Source: CBFHND01 sp965657085 (lineage in GTDB: Bacteria > Pseudomonadota > Alphaproteobacteria > Rhodobacterales > Rhodobacteraceae). Taken from it: a DNA stretch of 64,000 bases. This document shows, piece after piece, positions 1 through 7,379 of the stretch (position 1 is the stretch's first letter; each line of letters starts with the position of its first letter). The DNA lies in contig CBFHND010000009.1 in the NCBI GenBank assembly GCA_965657085.1, positions 60,634 through 124,633 of the forward strand. The letters are read 5' to 3'. The notes below the pieces were generated by a model. The model did not search any database, had not been told where the DNA came from, and saw only the letters and a program-made list of their open reading frames with translations. A program made the translations under genes and the position numbers.

Positions 1-1
1 C

Positions 2-814
2 ACCGCCGGAGGCAGTCCTGCCGAGATGATGCAGGCGTGCGATGCGGTCATCACCTGCCTGCCATCGCCTGCCGCGTCGGCGGCAGTTCTGGACGAGATG
101 CTGCCGCATGTGGGGCCGGGCAAGATCTGGATGGAAATGTCGACCACCGACGCCGAAGAGGTCAAACGCCTTGGTGCGTTGGTGCAGGAGCGTGGTGGGC
201 GTGCGGTGGATTGCCCGGTGTCGGGCGGCTGCCACCGGGCGGACACCGGCAACATTTCGATCTACGCTGGCTGTGACCGCGAGACATTTGACAGGGTGCT
301 GCCAATCCTGACCCATATGGGCCGCCGCATTCTGCACGTGGGCGAGATCGGCAATTCCTCGATCCTGAAGGTGATGACGAACTATCTGGCCACGGCCAAC
401 CTGCTGACGCTTTGCGAGGCGCTGACGGTGATGAAGGCGGCTGGCATGGACCTCGGGATGACCTATGATGCTATTGCCATGTCCTCGGGCACGTCCTTTG
501 TGCACGAAACGGAAAGCCAGCTGATCTTGTCGGGGTCGCGCGACGTCAATTTCACCATGGACCTGATCCAGAAGGACATCGGCCTGTTCCAAAAAATCGC
601 CGACATGCACGACGTGCCGTTGGACATCTCACCGCTGATCATCGACCTGATGACGGACGGACAGCGCCGGTATGGCGAACGGGCGCAATCGGACCGCATG
701 ATCGAACGTCTCGAAGAGGCCACGGGCCTGAGCATTCAAGCCGATGGTTTCCCGCAAGAACTGGTAGACGACGAACCGGAAGAGCGCGGTTACGAGGTGG
801 TGCGGGGCGGCTAA
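2..814 (+). CDS. NAD(P)-dependent beta-hydroxyacid dehydrogenase (3-hydroxyisobutyrate dehydrogenase-like), 5' truncated
   Basis: The reading frame is open from base 2, so the gene starts upstream and the N-terminal Rossmann glycine motif is not in the window. What remains is about 270 residues. The DCPVSGG motif matches the family substrate loop (usually DxPVSGG), and the stretch GNSSILKVMTN carries the lysine expected as the catalytic residue, followed by the all-alpha C-terminal domain. Members oxidise small beta-hydroxyacids such as 3-hydroxyisobutyrate, tartronate semialdehyde or glutarate derivatives in the cytosol. The substrate cannot be decided from this sequence. Family assignment is strong. 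Confidence 0.85.
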   Translation, partial: TAGGSPAEMMQACDAVITCLPSPAASAAVLDEMLPHVGPGKIWMEMSTTDAEEVKRLGALVQERGGRAVDCPVSGGCHRADTGNISIYAGCDRETFDRVLPILTHMGRRILHVGEIGNSSILKVMTNYLATANLLTLCEALTVMKAAGMDLGMTYDAIAMSSGTSFVHETESQLILSGSRDVNFTMDLIQKDIGLFQKIADMHDVPLDISPLIIDLMTDGQRRYGERAQSDRMIERLEEATGLSIQADGFPQELVDDEPEERGYEVVRGG

Positions 815-877
815 CGGCTTGCCCCTAAGGGGCCGCGCGCGTACATGGCCCCAAGAACCACAGGTGGGGCAGGGCGT

Positions 878-1363
878 ATGAACGACGATGAAGTACTGGC
901 CAGGGTATCGGCGTCCATGGGGCGCCGCATCCTGGGCGTGACCTCGGTGGGGCTGTTGGGCCTGTTCCTGATCTACATCGCCTTTACACGCCCGCCGGCC
1001 TTTGGCTGGCAGATTTTCCTGCTGGCCTTTGGCGGCGCGTCGCTGTGGCTGGCGGACCTCATGCGCCGCGCAACGGCAGAAGTGATCGAACTGACGGAAA
1101 CGGAATTGCGTGACACATCGGGTACGGTGATCGCCCGCATGGATGATATTTCCGGCATAGATCGCGGCTTTTTCGCCTTCAAACCGTCCAACGGGTTTCT
1201 TTTGAAAACCAAAAAACCCGGACCGCGCGCATGGCGTCCGGGGCTTTGGTGGCGCGCTGGGCGCCGGATCGGTGTGGGCGGCATGACGCCCGGTTCGCAA
1301 TCCAAGGCCATGTCCGAGATCATCGCGATCAAACTGGCCCAACGTGAAATGGAACAGGGCTAG
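878..1363 (+). CDS. Hypothetical two-TM membrane protein
   Basis: A 161-residue protein of unknown function. Two hydrophobic segments lie near residues 18-36 and 42-58, followed by a soluble tail rich in basic residues (LLKTKKPGPRAW). An ATG at 845 would add 11 residues, but the ATG at 878 has a purine-rich AGGTGGGGCAGGG stretch just upstream and begins with a normal MNDDE start, so it is preferred. The gene follows the dehydrogenase by about 60 bases on the same strand and converges on the Tad-like genes. I recognise no domain. Confidence 0.65.
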   Translation: MNDDEVLARVSASMGRRILGVTSVGLLGLFLIYIAFTRPPAFGWQIFLLAFGGASLWLADLMRRATAEVIELTETELRDTSGTVIARMDDISGIDRGFFAFKPSNGFLLKTKKPGPRAWRPGLWWRAGRRIGVGGMTPGSQSKAMSEIIAIKLAQREMEQG

Positions 1364-1366
1364 GCC

Positions 1367-1933
1367 TTAGTTACACAGACAGTCCCATTTCACGGACGGG
1401 GCATACCGTGGGCTCGTGACCACGAAGTTTTCGATGGTGTGTGCGCCAATGCCAGTGTCGAATGGCGGGTCGTAATCCACGAAGGTCTCAACAACCACAA
1501 CCCGTTCGTTGTGGATCATGACGGGCAAACGACCATGCCAGTTCTTGACATCGTTGTTGGACAGGTTCGGTATGTTGCCTTTCACCTTGGACCAGTCCCG
1601 TTTGTAGATGTCCTTGTTCGCATCATACTTCAGCGATGAGACACGAATGGATGTGTCCGAATTGGTCGAGTGTGTCAGGTATTTCAACATGCTTCTCATG
1701 CCATTCATGAAGTCCGGATCAATCGGGTCCGTCTGTCGGGAAACGATGTCTCCGATAGAGTAAGCGGCCTTTTGGTTGATCGCATGCTGGCGATAGGCGT
1801 CAAAGATCGCGAATTGAACCAGGAAGATCCAGAACAAGGCCGGTATGATGAACACCAGTTCGAGCGTGATATTGCCCTCTTCGCGGCGTGCAAAGCGTTT
1901 CAGGCCATTCACAGTGTTGAGTATATGTTTCAA
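1367..1933 (-). CDS. TadE-like pseudopilin protein
   Basis: 188 residues. The N-terminus has the TadE/TadG signature: a short basic cytoplasmic part, then REEGNITLE at the membrane border, then one hydrophobic segment (about residues 27-46). The rest is predicted outside the inner membrane. TadE-type proteins are minor pseudopilins or accessory proteins of Flp/Tad pili. It is the last gene of a three-gene minus-strand operon: its ATG overlaps the stop of the upstream gene by 4 bases, suggesting translational coupling. No tad ATPase, secretin or prepilin peptidase gene is in the window. Confidence 0.8.
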   Translation of the reverse strand: MKHILNTVNGLKRFARREEGNITLELVFIIPALFWIFLVQFAIFDAYRQHAINQKAAYSIGDIVSRQTDPIDPDFMNGMRSMLKYLTHSTNSDTSIRVSSLKYDANKDIYKRDWSKVKGNIPNLSNNDVKNWHGRLPVMIHNERVVVVETFVDYDPPFDTGIGAHTIENFVVTSPRYAPSVKWDCLCN

Positions 1934-2469
1934 GTGTCTGGCTCCTGTACAAAGACCGAGGTCGAATACATTTCAACGCGCCCCGATCCGTCCTTTGAAA
2001 AGGCATGCCCCAGCGCCGATGTCTTGAACACCGGTTTGAAGCGGTAGCAGGCGCGCAGCAGCATCATCTCGTGTTTCTGGCCGTGCTTGAACTTTCGCAA
2101 CGGGGTCACGGGCAACGACGTGTCGACACAGTCTGCGGTTGCCGCCAGCTCCGCGAAACCACGCGGATCGACGGAATCCATCTCAAGGCGCAATGTCTGA
2201 TCGCAGTCCTCCAGAAAACCGGAGTAGTCACAGATCATCTGCTTGAGATTGGCATGGCTGGGCGCTGTGCCGGTCGTCAGGCGGATCTGGCGCACGGTCA
2301 TATCCATGCCGCGGTCCAGAAACATCTGGCGCATCGAATAGATGCCCATCTCGACCGAGGTCAGGAAGAGTGTGAACACCAGAGGCAACGCGATGGCGAA
2401 TTCAACCAGCATCTGTCCGTCTTCTTCGCGGCGGAAACGACGCAGGAATTTGAAGGATGAGCGGATCAT
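1930..2469 (-). CDS. TadE/TadG family pilus-associated protein
   Basis: 179 residues. Begins with a basic stretch and the motif REEDGQMLVEFAIALP, the typical TadE/G N-terminal junction where a glutamate sits inside the membrane segment, as in type IV pseudopilins. One transmembrane helix (about residues 20-40) precedes an extracytoplasmic region with several cysteines. It is the middle gene of the operon, overlapping both neighbours by 4 bases. With the vWA-containing gene upstream it probably forms a surface or periplasmic assembly subcomplex. This role is inferred from family membership. Confidence 0.8.
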   Translation of the reverse strand: MIRSSFKFLRRFRREEDGQMLVEFAIALPLVFTLFLTSVEMGIYSMRQMFLDRGMDMTVRQIRLTTGTAPSHANLKQMICDYSGFLEDCDQTLRLEMDSVDPRGFAELAATADCVDTSLPVTPLRKFKHGQKHEMMLLRACYRFKPVFKTSALGHAFSKDGSGRVEMYSTSVFVQEPDT

Positions 2470-3896
2470 TGTGTCAGCCTCAGTTGGTTGATTGAACGTG
2501 CGATCGCTGTGAACACTTCTGTCAGCTCAGTACCCTGTGCCTCGAAGAAATGGCTCTCAGAGGATGCGCAGTTCTTCATGGTGTTCGTGCCATGGGGCGA
2601 GGTTTCGAACCCTACGGCCCAGATGACAATGCCCTTGTCTTTGGCCGCATCACAGATGTTCTGTGTCAGAGTGTCGCCATACGACCCGGAATACTTCATG
2701 TTGAAGTACTTGTAGTGTTGCGATGGGTGGACGTTCTTGTTCAGATAGTTCCACAGGTTGTTGTTTTTCCAGTGCACCACCTTGCTTGATGTGGAATAGG
2801 CCCAATCCGATAGGCGATAGCTTTGCGTGTTCTGGCCATCGGTCATCACGACAATCGTCTTGAGCGTGTCGTTATCGGTATACGGTGCCGGACGCGCCGT
2901 AAAATCGGTGCCATAATCTCCGGTCCGCTTGATGTCCTGGTTGACCGGTTGGAACGAGGGATCCAACAGGCTGGTCGCCCATTTCATGCCCAGAAAGATC
3001 GACGTTTGGGTCCGTGCCTGAAAGCGGTCAATCATCCAGTTCATGTACGTGAGATCATCGCTGATGGCATGTACACGCTCGTACTTCCTTTGCGGACACG
3101 ATGGGTTGTTAACCTTGTTTTCGCTATCTTCATACCACTGGAAATGCTGCATTTGCGCATAGAGGTGGTCCGTATCGAATGTGGTGGTGCTGAAGGAGGC
3201 ATCGGGGAATTCGGCACAGTGCGAGTAGTTGTGCTTCGCGTCCACCTTCGGCAACGCTTTGAAGATATCGGGACCGATATTCACGTGCTCGGCATAAGGA
3301 ATGACAGAAACAGACACCTGGCCAGCCGTTTCAGGCCGCAGCAAGATGCTGAGAAACTTCTTTGATGCGGTTTTCATGTTCTGCAATTTCGAATTCCAGC
3401 GCATGGAACCCGAGATATCCAACACCAACGAAACTTCGACCTTTGGAATGCGTTCCTCGGCTGTACCAACGGCTGGCGATGTAATCGTGTCAACGCCCAT
3501 CAGGTGCATAAACTGTGTTTTGGTGTCTGTTGATGCAGTTGCGGTCACGGTGCGGAAGTTAATGCCTTGCTGTACGCTCACATTCTGCAGATATGACGAC
3601 ATGTTTGCCTTGGCGAAATAATCGTTCACAACCGCCGAGGGATCCAGCGTTTGGTCAAGGTCAGCCGCCGCCAGAACAGCGCGATCAACCGTCGCCTGCA
3701 ACTTGGTGCGTTCCATTTCGCTGTGCATCAGGTCGACCCCGATGCCGCCGACGAGAAGCATCATCAGGAACATCATGACGGCAAAGATTGTCATGACCCC
3801 ACTCTCATCTTTGCCGAAACGGCGCAGATGTTGGATCACCTCTGCGCAGCGCAGGGCATTTTCGATGGTCGGATTGTGACGTGTTTTGCGTGTCAT
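2466..3896 (-). CDS. TadG-like protein with von Willebrand factor A domain
   Basis: 476 residues from the ATG at 3896. An upstream in-frame ATG at 3977 would add 27 residues without family character. The N-terminus has KDESGVMTIF followed by one transmembrane helix (putative Flp pilus TadG N-terminal region). The C-terminal half is a vWA domain whose MIDAS start DISGSM follows VSLVL and whose second strand reads VVMTDGQNT. vWA domains bind ligands through a divalent metal. It is the first gene of the three-gene Tad-like operon and probably the structural or adhesive component. Its N-terminal TadG assignment and the MIDAS motif are both clear. Confidence 0.85.
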   Translation of the reverse strand: MTRKTRHNPTIENALRCAEVIQHLRRFGKDESGVMTIFAVMMFLMMLLVGGIGVDLMHSEMERTKLQATVDRAVLAAADLDQTLDPSAVVNDYFAKANMSSYLQNVSVQQGINFRTVTATASTDTKTQFMHLMGVDTITSPAVGTAEERIPKVEVSLVLDISGSMRWNSKLQNMKTASKKFLSILLRPETAGQVSVSVIPYAEHVNIGPDIFKALPKVDAKHNYSHCAEFPDASFSTTTFDTDHLYAQMQHFQWYEDSENKVNNPSCPQRKYERVHAISDDLTYMNWMIDRFQARTQTSIFLGMKWATSLLDPSFQPVNQDIKRTGDYGTDFTARPAPYTDNDTLKTIVVMTDGQNTQSYRLSDWAYSTSSKVVHWKNNNLWNYLNKNVHPSQHYKYFNMKYSGSYGDTLTQNICDAAKDKGIVIWAVGFETSPHGTNTMKNCASSESHFFEAQGTELTEVFTAIARSINQLRLTQ

Positions 3897-4228
3897 ATCT
3901 CTGGTCCAAACTTGTTTGTGCAGACTGGTCCCAAACCCAATCCGCCAATGATTTGTTTGATGGTGAAATGTGGTCACAATCGGGCAAAACCGCGAAAACT
4001 GTGTGTTTTTAAAGGATAAATTCCACCCAAAGTGGCGGGCTGTGCACCAAGAAAAAACAATGGCGCTTGAATTGTGGCCTTTGTTTCCGCACCGGCTGCA
4101 ATCCGAAAGACAGTGATTTGTTTTTCAAAAACCGCTCAAAAAAGTCGCATCTGTTAACTGACGCGTAATAGGCTCAACGCACTGATCGGCTCAAGAACTG
4201 AGTCGTCGCGGCAAAAAAGGAACGCCCA
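3897..4228. promoter_or_regulatory. Divergent intergenic region between tadG-like gene and glutamate dehydrogenase gene
   Basis: 332 bases without a convincing gene, more AT-rich than its surroundings. It must carry the promoters of both divergent transcription units. A TTAA-N7-GTAA pair at 4154-4168 resembles a CtrA box (TTAA-N7-TTAA) with one mismatch, and a short dyad GTTTTT/AAAAAC lies near 4120. A ribosome binding site AAAAAAGGAA precedes the ATG at 4229. Promoter hexamers cannot be placed with confidence. Confidence 0.4.
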
Positions 4229-5659
4229 ATGAGTAGCGTACAAGAACCGAGTTTTCGTGAAAGTGTGGATCTGATGTTCAACCGGGCTGTGGCCCTGATG
4301 GACCTGCCGCCCGGCCTCGAGGAAAAGATCAGGGTGTGTAACGCCACCTACACCGTGCGGTTCGGGGTTCGGCTGCGCGGGCAGATCCAGACCTTCACCG
4401 GCTACCGCTCCGTACATTCCGAACATATGGAACCGGTCAAGGGCGGCATTCGCTTTGCGGTTGCGGTCAATCAGGATGAAGTTGAGGCGCTCGCTGCGCT
4501 GATGACCTACAAATGTGCGCTGGTCGAAGCGCCCTTTGGCGGGTCCAAGGGCGGGCTTTGCATTGATCCGCGCCAATATGATGAACACGAGCTGGAACAG
4601 ATCACCCGGCGCTTTGCCTATGAGCTGATCAAGCGTGACATGATCAACCCTGCGCAAAACGTGCCTGCCCCCGACATGGGCACGGGCGAACGCGAAATGG
4701 CGTGGATCGCGGACCAGTACAAGCGCATGAACACCACCGACATCAATGGCGTGGCCTGCGTGACGGGCAAGCCACCCAATGCGGGCGGCATTGCCGGCCG
4801 GGTCGAGGCGACGGGCCGGGGCGTACAATATGCCCTGCGCGAATTCTTCCGTGACAGCGAAGGCCTCAAGAAGGCGGGGCTTTCGGGCAAACTCGATGGC
4901 AAGCGGGTTATCGTACAGGGTCTGGGCAACGTGGGATATCACGCGGCCAAGTTCCTGCGCGACGAAGATGGCTGCAAGATCGTGGGCATCATCGAACGGG
5001 ATGGTGCACTGGTCGATGACCGGGGCCTTGATGTGGAGGCGGTGCACAACTGGATCGCGCAGCACGGCGGGGTCACGGGCTATCCCGATGGCACGCACGT
5101 CGAACAAGGTGCTTCGGTGCTGGCGAAGGACTGCGATATCCTGGTGCCTGCGGCACTCGAAGGAGTGATCAACCTGTCGAACGCCGCCGACATAAAGGCA
5201 CCGCTGATCATCGAGGCCGCCAATGGTCCGGTCACGGCGGGCGCCGACAACATCCTGCGCGAGAAGGGGACCGTGATCATTCCCGACATGTACGCCAACG
5301 CGGGTGGTGTGACGGTGTCCTACTTCGAATGGGTCAAGAACCTCAGCCACATCCGTTTTGGCCGTATGCAACGCCGCCAGGAAGAAGCCCGTCACCAGCT
5401 GGTGGTGGACGAACTTGAACGCCTGAGCGGGGACAAGCAACTTGGCTGGACGCTCAGCCCGGACTTCAAGGACCGGTACTTGCGCGGCGCGGACGAACTG
5501 GAGCTGGTGCGCTCAGGTCTCGATGACACGATGCGCACAGCCTATCAATCGATGGCCCACGTCTGGCACAGCCGCGATGACGTCGATGATCTGCGCACAG
5601 CGGCCTACCTTGTTTCAATCGAAAAGGTGGCATCGAGCTATCGCGCCAAGGGTCTTTGA
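4229..5659 (+). CDS. gdhA: Glu/Leu/Phe/Val dehydrogenase (probable glutamate dehydrogenase)
   Basis: 476 residues, normal for the hexameric small-GDH class. The N-terminal dimerisation and substrate domain has KGGIRF and the catalytic-region motif PFGGSKGG preceded by a lysine (YKCALVEA). NPAQNVPAPDMGTG is the family proline-rich segment. The NAD(P)-binding domain shows GLGNVG at about residue 230. The enzyme interconverts glutamate and 2-oxoglutarate plus ammonia in the cytosol. Cofactor preference is not decided here. It is monocistronic, with a promoter region upstream and a strong hairpin terminator just downstream. Ammonia assimilation or glutamate catabolism is the expected role. Confidence 0.9.
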   Translation: MSSVQEPSFRESVDLMFNRAVALMDLPPGLEEKIRVCNATYTVRFGVRLRGQIQTFTGYRSVHSEHMEPVKGGIRFAVAVNQDEVEALAALMTYKCALVEAPFGGSKGGLCIDPRQYDEHELEQITRRFAYELIKRDMINPAQNVPAPDMGTGEREMAWIADQYKRMNTTDINGVACVTGKPPNAGGIAGRVEATGRGVQYALREFFRDSEGLKKAGLSGKLDGKRVIVQGLGNVGYHAAKFLRDEDGCKIVGIIERDGALVDDRGLDVEAVHNWIAQHGGVTGYPDGTHVEQGASVLAKDCDILVPAALEGVINLSNAADIKAPLIIEAANGPVTAGADNILREKGTVIIPDMYANAGGVTVSYFEWVKNLSHIRFGRMQRRQEEARHQLVVDELERLSGDKQLGWTLSPDFKDRYLRGADELELVRSGLDDTMRTAYQSMAHVWHSRDDVDDLRTAAYLVSIEKVASSYRAKGL

Positions 5660-5689
5660 CACCCAGCCCGACAAACACACCATGATCAA

Positions 5690-5722
5690 GGGCGCGTCCG
5701 TTTTGCCGGGCGCGCCTTTTTT
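5690..5722 (+). terminator. Rho-independent terminator after glutamate dehydrogenase gene
   Basis: A GGCGCG/CGCGCC stem (5691-5696 with 5711-5716) with a 14-base loop is followed directly by TTTTTTT. It lies 31 bases past the gdh stop codon, a textbook intrinsic terminator separating gdh from the sarcosine oxidase operon. Confidence 0.85.
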
Positions 5723-5849
5723 TGTTGCTGGGGCTGGTCGGTCCCTGACCCGAAAAAGTCGAAAAACTGTCGGGCATCCCGGTCACCCCATTGATACATC
5801 TGGCCGGATGGCGCAGCCTGCGAACGCGCGCACAGGGGAGATTCCACAA

Positions 5850-7106
5850 ATGGGGCGGTTTTCAGGACTGCGGGTCCTCAAGGAAGGGCTTACCGGTAAC
5901 AAGGGCTGGACGCCACATTGGCGCGACCCTGAGCCCAAGGCCGAATACGATATCATCATCATCGGCGGCGGGGGTCACGGGCTGGCAACTGCGCATTACC
6001 TGAGTTCGGTGCATGGCATCACCAACGTGGCGGTGCTGGAAAAGGGATACCTTGGTGGCGGCAACGTGGGCCGCAACACCACCATCGTCCGCGCGAACTA
6101 CGGATTGCCCGGAAACTCCGAATTCTACAGCCATTCGCTGAAGCTCTGGGAGGGTCTGGAAGAAGACCTGAATTACAACGTCATGCATTCTCAACGGGGC
6201 ATCATCAACCTTCTGAATTCTGACGGATCGATGGATGCCGCTGCCCGGCGTGGCAACCAGATGGTCAATCAGGGCGATGATGCGCAGCTTCTGGACCGCG
6301 AGGGCGTGCGCCGTATGCTGCCCTATCTCGATTTCGAACAGACGCGGTTTCCGATCTACGGTGGCCTTTACCACCCGCGCGGCGGCACCGCGCGCCACGA
6401 CGCGGTGGCCTGGGGCTTTGCCCGCGCCGCAGACAGCCGGGGCGTGGACCTCATTCAGCAGTGCGAGGTGACGGGCATCGACGTGGCGGATGGCCAGGTG
6501 CGCGGCGTGCAGACCACGCGCGGTGCGATCCGCGCCAAGAAGGTCGGCATCGTGGCCGCGGGCCGGTCAAGCCAGGTGGCGGCGATGGCGGGGATGCGCC
6601 TGCCGCTCGAAAGCCACGTCTTGCAGGCCTTCGTGACCGAAGGGCTGAAGCCGATCATCGACACGGTCATCACCTACGAGGCCGGGCACTTCTATATCAG
6701 CCAGTCCGACAAGGGCGGCTTGGTCTTTGGCGGCAGCCTTGATCTTTATGCCAGCTATGCCGCGCGGGGCAATTTGCCCATGACCGAACATGTGATCGAC
6801 GCGGCCATGACGCTGATGCCGATGATCGGCAAGGCCAAGATGCTGCGCAGTTGGGGCGGGATCATGGACATGTCCTTTGATGGCTCGCCCATCATCGACC
6901 GCACCCATATCGACGGCCTCTATGTCAATTGCGGCTGGTGTTATGGCGGGTTCAAGGCGACGCCCGGATCGGGCCACACCTTCGCCCATCTGCTGGCCAC
7001 CGGCCGACCGCACCCCGCAGCCGTGCGTCACCGTCTGGACCGGTTCCAGACCGGGCGCGGGATCATGGATGAAGAGGCCTCGGGGTCTCAGCACAATTTG
7101 CACTAG
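5850..7106 (+). CDS. soxB: Sarcosine oxidase subunit beta
   Basis: 418 residues, usual for SoxB. The dinucleotide-binding fold shows DIIIIGGGGHGLATA near residue 32, and the DAO-type C-terminus has the segment YGGFKATPGSG. SoxB carries FAD and the covalently bound FMN of heterotetrameric sarcosine oxidase and oxidises sarcosine (N-methylglycine) to glycine, with the methyl group transferred to tetrahydrofolate. The frame is open far upstream, but the ATG at 5850 has AGGGGAG 9 bases before it and matches the family start MxRFSxLRVLKEGL. It is the first gene of soxBDAG. Confidence 0.95.
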   Translation: MGRFSGLRVLKEGLTGNKGWTPHWRDPEPKAEYDIIIIGGGGHGLATAHYLSSVHGITNVAVLEKGYLGGGNVGRNTTIVRANYGLPGNSEFYSHSLKLWEGLEEDLNYNVMHSQRGIINLLNSDGSMDAAARRGNQMVNQGDDAQLLDREGVRRMLPYLDFEQTRFPIYGGLYHPRGGTARHDAVAWGFARAADSRGVDLIQQCEVTGIDVADGQVRGVQTTRGAIRAKKVGIVAAGRSSQVAAMAGMRLPLESHVLQAFVTEGLKPIIDTVITYEAGHFYISQSDKGGLVFGGSLDLYASYAARGNLPMTEHVIDAAMTLMPMIGKAKMLRSWGGIMDMSFDGSPIIDRTHIDGLYVNCGWCYGGFKATPGSGHTFAHLLATGRPHPAAVRHRLDRFQTGRGIMDEEASGSQHNLH

Positions 7107-7115
7107 GGGGCCAAG

Positions 7116-7379
7116 ATGCGATTGCCTTGTCCAATCTGCGGTGAACGCGACATTCGCGAGTTCTACTATCAGGGTGCTGCCGTTGCCTTGCACCGACCTG
7201 ATCCCGATGCCCCGTCAGAGGCGTGGGACGATTATGTTCACCTGCGCGACAACCCTGCCGGGGTTCACGACGAGATGTGGAGCCATGATGCAGGCTGCGG
7301 CGGCTGGCTGGTGGTCACGCGCAACCTGACCTCCCACGCGGTCAAGGGCGCGAAGATGGCCAAGGGGATCAAACGATGA
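7116..7379 (+). CDS. soxD: Sarcosine oxidase subunit delta
   Basis: 87 residues, typical length. CPICGERDIREF gives the first two zinc-ligand cysteines, and a later HDAGCGGWLVVTRN segment gives the third cysteine and histidine, matching the structural zinc site of SoxD. The subunit is structural and is required for the heterotetramer. It starts 9 bases after soxB, and its stop codon overlaps the soxA start (ATGA). Confidence 0.93.
   Translation: MRLPCPICGERDIREFYYQGAAVALHRPDPDAPSEAWDDYVHLRDNPAGVHDEMWSHDAGCGGWLVVTRNLTSHAVKGAKMAKGIKR

Noticed and set aside
4154..5440. Open minus-strand frame of 428 codons antisense to the glutamate dehydrogenase gene
   Set aside because: Shadow of a well-supported gene; the translation has no recognisable motif.
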